Positions 60,742 to 64,000 of a stretch of DNA of 64,000 nt are shown in pieces (the stretch's first letter is position 1; every line of letters begins with the position of its first letter). Location of the stretch: the NCBI RefSeq assembly GCF_024662015.1, contig NZ_CP102480.1:3060001-3124000 (forward strand), given 5' to 3'. The DNA is from Nisaea acidiphila. Its GTDB lineage: Bacteria > Pseudomonadota > Alphaproteobacteria > Thalassobaculales > Thalassobaculaceae. The notes under the pieces are model-generated. The model searched no databases, was not told the DNA's origin, and saw only the letters and a program-made list of their open reading frames with translations. Both the position numbers and the translations under genes were made by a program.

Positions 60742-61683
60742 ATGTCCGGATACAGGCTTGAGAGCAGTCCTAATACAGTCCATTGGGGCTTTTTCGATGC
60801 CGGTCTAGAGCCGGTGTTGAAGGTCGCCTCCGGGGACGAGGTCACGATCGCGACCATTTCAGGCGATAAGCCGGCTCTTCCGGGGCCCGGCTATACGGTG
60901 CTGCCGGAACATCGCGAGGTCATCGAGACCATGCGGCCGGGGCTTCCGGGTCACATCTTGACGGGGCCTGTCCATGTCGAAGGGGCGAAGCCCGGGCATG
61001 TACTGCAGGTCGATATCCTCGATGTCAAACCGCGCCAGGACTGGGGCTTCAATTACAGCGCGCCGCTGAAAGGCGCGCTGCCGGACGATTTCGACGAGGT
61101 CACCCATACCATCATCGCCATCGATGCCGAGCGGAATGTCGGCCGCTTGCCCTGGGGACTGGAACTGCCGCTTGCGCCGTTCTTTGGGGTTATGGGCGTC
61201 GCCCCGCCGCCGGCCTGGGGGCGCGTCAGCACGATCCAGCCGCGGGCCAATGGGGGCAATCTCGACAACAAGGAACTGGTTGCCGGGACGACGCTCTTCC
61301 TGCCGGTTTTTGTCGAAGGAGCTCTATTCTCCGCCGGAGACGGGCATGGGGCGCAGGGCGACGGAGAGGTCTGTGTCACCGCGATCGAAATGGCGCTCGA
61401 AGGACGTTTTCGGCTCACCGTGCGGGAGGATATGAGCCTTCCGCTGCCGCGCGCCGAGACGGCGGACCATTTCATCACAATGGCGTTCAACGAGGATCTG
61501 GACGAGGCCGGGCGCGAGGCCCTGCGGCAGATGCTGGACCTGATCACCGAGCGGACCAACCGCAGCCGTCCCGAGGCGTATATGCTCTGCAGCCTTGCGG
61601 CGGACCTCCGGGTGACCCAGATGGTGAATGGAAACAAGGGCATCCATGTGATGCTGGCGAAGCATCTGCTGGATGCCGGGTAA
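60742..61683 (+). CDS. Acetamidase/formamidase family protein
   Basis: 313 aa. FmdA/AmdA family marks: GHILTGPVHVEGAKPGHVLQVDILDVKP, FFGVMGVAPPPAWGRVSTIQPRANGGNLDNKELVAGTTLFLPVFVEGALFSAGDGHGAQGDGEVCVTAIE. The GDGHGAQGDGE motif carries the probable catalytic residues. It hydrolyses short amides to ammonia and the acid in the cytoplasm. No amide importer is adjacent. A 17-base gap follows to the next gene. Confidence 0.92.
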   Translation: MSGYRLESSPNTVHWGFFDAGLEPVLKVASGDEVTIATISGDKPALPGPGYTVLPEHREVIETMRPGLPGHILTGPVHVEGAKPGHVLQVDILDVKPRQDWGFNYSAPLKGALPDDFDEVTHTIIAIDAERNVGRLPWGLELPLAPFFGVMGVAPPPAWGRVSTIQPRANGGNLDNKELVAGTTLFLPVFVEGALFSAGDGHGAQGDGEVCVTAIEMALEGRFRLTVREDMSLPLPRAETADHFITMAFNEDLDEAGREALRQMLDLITERTNRSRPEAYMLCSLAADLRVTQMVNGNKGIHVMLAKHLLDAG

Positions 61684-61700
61684 CGCGGCGGGAGATCCCG

Positions 61701-62165
61701 ATGAGATATCCGTTTCGCAATCTGAGTACCGCAGTTCTGTGCGCCGCGCTTCTGGTCGGCGGCGCCGGGACGGTGAGCCCCGCTTCCGCGGAACGTGTCT
61801 CGCCGGACCGGACGAACGCGCGGCACATGTCGCGGGCCCCCGAAAAGCCGGACTGGCGGATGAAGAGGGTCACGTTCAAGAAGAGCACGATCTACGAGAA
61901 CGCGGCGAAACGCGGTCTGCTGATGGTCGAGAGCGGTCCCTTGAGACAGGTCGCCGAATACGACAAACGTGCGACCGACGCTTGCCGGGACGGGCGTTTC
62001 AACCGCTTCGGCGGCGGGTTCGTGCGGATCGGCGGACGGACCTATCGTGCGGCACGGTCCCGCGATATCCGGCGGCCGCGCAATTTCGAAGTCCAGCCCG
62101 GCGTCTATATTTTCTCCCGTGAAGGCTCGACCCGCTGCACCGTTCATCGGGCCGAGCGCGAATAG
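61701..62165 (+). CDS. Exported basic protein of unknown function
   Basis: 154 aa. A signal peptide (STAVLCAALLVGGAGTVSPASAE) gives a periplasmic mature protein that is strongly basic (Arg-rich). Two Cys late in the sequence (TDACRDGRF and STRCTVHRAERE) could form a disulfide. I do not recognise the family. It lies between the amidase and GGCT-like genes with gaps of 17 and 7 bases, so all three are probably one transcript. Confidence 0.7.
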   Translation: MRYPFRNLSTAVLCAALLVGGAGTVSPASAERVSPDRTNARHMSRAPEKPDWRMKRVTFKKSTIYENAAKRGLLMVESGPLRQVAEYDKRATDACRDGRFNRFGGGFVRIGGRTYRAARSRDIRRPRNFEVQPGVYIFSREGSTRCTVHRAERE

Positions 62166-62172
62166 ACGACGG

Positions 62173-62655
62173 ATGAAGCTTCCCTACTTCTTTTTCGGCA
62201 CGCTGATGGATCAGGACGTGCTGGAGCGGGTGCTCGGTCGCGCGCCCGGACCGCTCTCAACGGCGGCTGTGTTGCATGGATATTCGCGGGTGCGTGTCGA
62301 CCGCGAGCCCTATCCGGCGCTCGTCACAGCGCCCGGACACCGGGTGGCTGGGCTGCTGCTGCGCGACTATTCCGCCGAGGACGATCGCAGGATCCGCTAT
62401 TTCGAGGATTTCGACTTCGCCATCGAGCAAACGGAGGTGGAAACCGAGGCGGGAAGCGAGACGGCACATTTTTGCGGCGCGGTCAGCAACATCACGCCGA
62501 TGGACGAACCCTGGTCGTACGAAGAGTGGGTCCGGACGGACAAGGAGCGCTTTCTCAGGGTGACCGACATCTACATGAAGGGCTATGGCACGCTCGATGC
62601 CGAGGCGGCGGACCGGCTCTGGCTGGATACGGTCGCCGAGCTGTTCGGAGACTGA
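62173..62655 (+). CDS. Gamma-glutamylcyclotransferase-fold (AIG2-like) protein
   Basis: 160 aa from ATG 62173; GACGACGG upstream is only a partial ribosome site. The GGCT-like opening YFFFGTLMDQDVLERVLGR is followed by VLHGYSRVRVDREPYPALV and YFEDFDFAIEQTEVET, with the family Glu in YFEDFD. Such proteins act as gamma-glutamyl cyclotransferases or gamma-glutamylamine cyclotransferases; the substrate is not clear here. Confidence 0.85.
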   Translation: MKLPYFFFGTLMDQDVLERVLGRAPGPLSTAAVLHGYSRVRVDREPYPALVTAPGHRVAGLLLRDYSAEDDRRIRYFEDFDFAIEQTEVETEAGSETAHFCGAVSNITPMDEPWSYEEWVRTDKERFLRVTDIYMKGYGTLDAEAADRLWLDTVAELFGD

Positions 62656-62665
62656 GCGGGCCGCG

Positions 62666-63253
62666 TCAGTCGAAATGTTCGTGCGGCAGGTAGCCGAGTC
62701 CGAAGCGTTCCCGCCAGGCGAGGAAAAGCCGCGCAGTGTCTACCGCATCGCTCTCCGCCCGATGCGCGGTGCCGGCGCGCTCTAGTTTCATCACCTCAAG
62801 CGCTTCGTCGAGTGAGATCCGCCGTCCGCCGGCGAGCACGTATTCCTGCACCTGGCAGAGATCCAGATAGGCGTGCGAGGCGGGATCGACGGCATCCTTG
62901 GCCCGCACCTCGGCATCGAAGAGCACATTGTCCGAGCCCCAACCGATCCAGAGCTTAGAACTCGATCCGTAGGTTTTACGCAGCCTGTGGCAAGCGTCCT
63001 GAAAGCGGATGCCATTGGCTGCGATCATCTCCTCGGTAATTCCTGTGAATGCGGCGCAGAACGGGGAAATCCGGGACGCGACCGGTTTGGTCAGTATGGA
63101 GGCGGTGCGCACGATCTCGTCGCGCTTCAGGTCGATTTCGGCGAGGCCGATCTCGATGATCTCAGGGCGTTCGCCCTCCGGCGGAGGACCGTCCCAGCAG
63201 GTCAGTTCGAGATCCACGGCCAGGAGACGGTCGTGCCGCAGATTCTTGTGCAT
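62666..63253 (-). CDS. DEDDh-family 3'-5' exonuclease
   Basis: 195 aa from ATG 63253; a longer frame to 63349 is Arg-rich and rejected. Exonuclease motifs are LLAVDLELTCWDG (ExoI, DxE), FTGITEEMI and WGSDNVLFDAEV (ExoII region), and TAHRAESDAVDTARLFL (ExoIII with HxxxxD). The family includes ERI1-like and RNase T-like nucleases acting on RNA or DNA 3' ends. It is transcribed opposite to the GGCT-like gene, whose end lies ten bases away. Confidence 0.88.
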   Translation of the reverse strand: MHKNLRHDRLLAVDLELTCWDGPPPEGERPEIIEIGLAEIDLKRDEIVRTASILTKPVASRISPFCAAFTGITEEMIAANGIRFQDACHRLRKTYGSSSKLWIGWGSDNVLFDAEVRAKDAVDPASHAYLDLCQVQEYVLAGGRRISLDEALEVMKLERAGTAHRAESDAVDTARLFLAWRERFGLGYLPHEHFD

Positions 63254-63692
63254 GGCGTTGCGCTTCCGTTCGATCCGCGCGACGGGCCGCTGGATGTGAG
63301 GCTGACCGAAATGCAAAGCCCCACCGCGCGTCTGCGTCAGGTGGGGCATAGCATTTTTATGTCTGTTGCATAAGACAGACTATCGAGCCTCAGGCTCTCG
63401 GATATTCATATGTCTGCGGACTTATGACGGCCCGGGCCGTCTCGCTGCCGTTGCGTCCCTTCTTCAGAGACGCGTTTCCTGCATCGGTGGTTCCATCGCG
63501 ATTAACGACCTCCCTGAGTGGGTTTCGCCTTGTCCGGATGGGACAAGAAAAGCGTGACTCCGAATCGCCGGAAGGTCAATCGGAGCGGGTGGAATCGCGG
63601 CGCATGGCACGTCCGCCCGCTTTGCGCGCCATGCATGCCGATGCTACCAATTCAACATAATCAACGATCTGAAGAACCGGGGGAGCGAAGCG
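63254..63692. other. Divergent intergenic region
   Basis: 439 bases without a supported gene. It holds a GC stem CCCCACC/GGTGGGG at about 63320-63347 and an inverted repeat GTCTGT-N8-ACAGAC at 63361-63380. A 16-bp perfect palindrome GACGGCCCGGGCCGTC lies at 63426-63441. The open frames here are low in recognisable sequence. It presumably carries promoters of the exonuclease and SDR genes. Confidence 0.5.
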
Positions 63693-64000
63693 ATGGAACT
63701 GGGTCTCAAAGGCAAGCGGGTTCTGATCACGGGGGCGTCGAAAGGCATCGGCCTCGGTTGCGCGAAAGCTTTCGCCGCCGAAGGCTGTGCGCTCGACCTT
63801 GTCGCCCGCGACCGGGAGCGGCTGGAACAGGCGCGCGACGTGCTGAGCGGCGCCGGAGCGGACTGTGCGATCCATTCGCTCGACCTCTCGGCCTCGGGGG
63901 CCGTTGAACGGCTCTGCGAGGCCGTCGAGGTGCCGGACATCGTCGTGAACAATGCGGGCGCAATCCCCGGGGGCGACCTGCAGGCGGTGGTCGAGGCGAC
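63693..64000 (+). CDS. Short-chain dehydrogenase/reductase, 5' part
   Basis: The first 102 residues are in the window; the gene runs off the right edge. The NAD(P)-binding motif is VLITGASKGIGLGCAKAFAAEG (TGxxxGIG) and the second is DIVVNNAGAIPGG (NNAG). LVARDRERL after strand 2 favours NADP(H). The catalytic Tyr-Lys lies beyond the edge. GGGGGAGCG precedes the ATG. The substrate cannot be told. Confidence 0.9.
   Translation, partial: MELGLKGKRVLITGASKGIGLGCAKAFAAEGCALDLVARDRERLEQARDVLSGAGADCAIHSLDLSASGAVERLCEAVEVPDIVVNNAGAIPGGDLQAVVEA

Noticed and set aside
63426-63441. 16-bp perfect palindrome GACGGCCCGGGCCGTC
   Set aside because: Pure GC palindromes of this size can arise by chance at this composition, and no factor is known to bind it; it is noted only in the intergenic entry.
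1-64000. tRNA, rRNA, CRISPR arrays, insertion sequences or prophage genes
   Set aside because: I looked for tRNA TPsiC-like GGTTCGAATC, repeat-spacer arrays, transposase motifs and integrases and saw none; a computed scan (tRNAscan, ISfinder) would be needed to exclude short remnants.

Overview
The window is about 64 kb of GC-rich, densely coded chromosome with short intergenic gaps. The gene content suggests an alphaproteobacterium, most likely a marine Rhodospirillales-type organism (Nisaea/Thalassobaculum-like). The evidence is an intracellular PHB depolymerase, BioMNY, an FeS (6-4) photolyase paired with DUF2256, a HutF-type histidine pathway, TIGR03364/PhnX phosphonate use, ECF41, PhoX and imelysin-type iron proteins. 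The taxonomic placement is inference. I saw no rRNA, tRNA, CRISPR, insertion sequence or phage gene; the region reads as stable chromosome.

Layout. 1-76: 5' end of a heptose-bisphosphate phosphatase. 602-7164: an HtrA-like protein that has lost its catalytic triad, a PHB depolymerase, and a run of a ThDP enzyme, a conserved unknown and a PLP-fold protein lacking the cofactor lysine, then a small disordered protein. 7258-11197: secreted or periplasmic unknowns and a peptide-type solute-binding protein. 11210-13058: bioMNY biotin importer. 13285-16775: hybrid histidine kinase plus receiver protein. 16780-20649: siderophore/cobalamin-type ABC importer with DUF1636. 20987-26353: PhoX, photolyase/DUF2256, an HCCA-isomerase-like protein and an MsrQ-like membrane protein. 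26462-33061: hutIHU and hutFC diverging from a palindromic operator. 33058-36482: MarR, hydrolase, thioesterase, diguanylate cyclase, RidA. 36511-39675: znuB, znuA behind a Zur box, a KDPGal aldolase and glyoxalase I. 39737-42049: two DUF1538 membrane proteins with a PII-like and a CBS protein. 42196-43511: AhpD-like protein with its ECF41 sigma factor. 43579-46860: MFS transporter, a protein with a CheZ/FliM-like tail, a ChaN-like protein and cytochrome c. 47013-52167: Fur-type iron cluster (two imelysins, di-haem protein, DUF1513). 52342-56495: PilZ protein, two pentapeptide-repeat proteins and a class III cyclase-like protein. 56730-64000: Blh-type phosphatase, PAS_5 protein, phosphonate pair, DUF2062, amidase, a GGCT-fold protein, an exonuclease and a truncated SDR.

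How the genes fit together. Nutrient scavenging dominates: biotin, iron/siderophore, zinc, phosphate (PhoX, phosphonates), histidine and peptides. Several clusters carry recognisable control sites: a HutC-like palindrome, a Zur box, a Fur box, a candidate ECF41 autoregulatory promoter and a weak Pho box. The least understood units, and the best candidates for undescribed systems, are the pentapeptide/cyclase/PilZ locus and the DUF1538-DUF1538-PII-CBS operon. Two pseudoenzymes near the left end are also notable.
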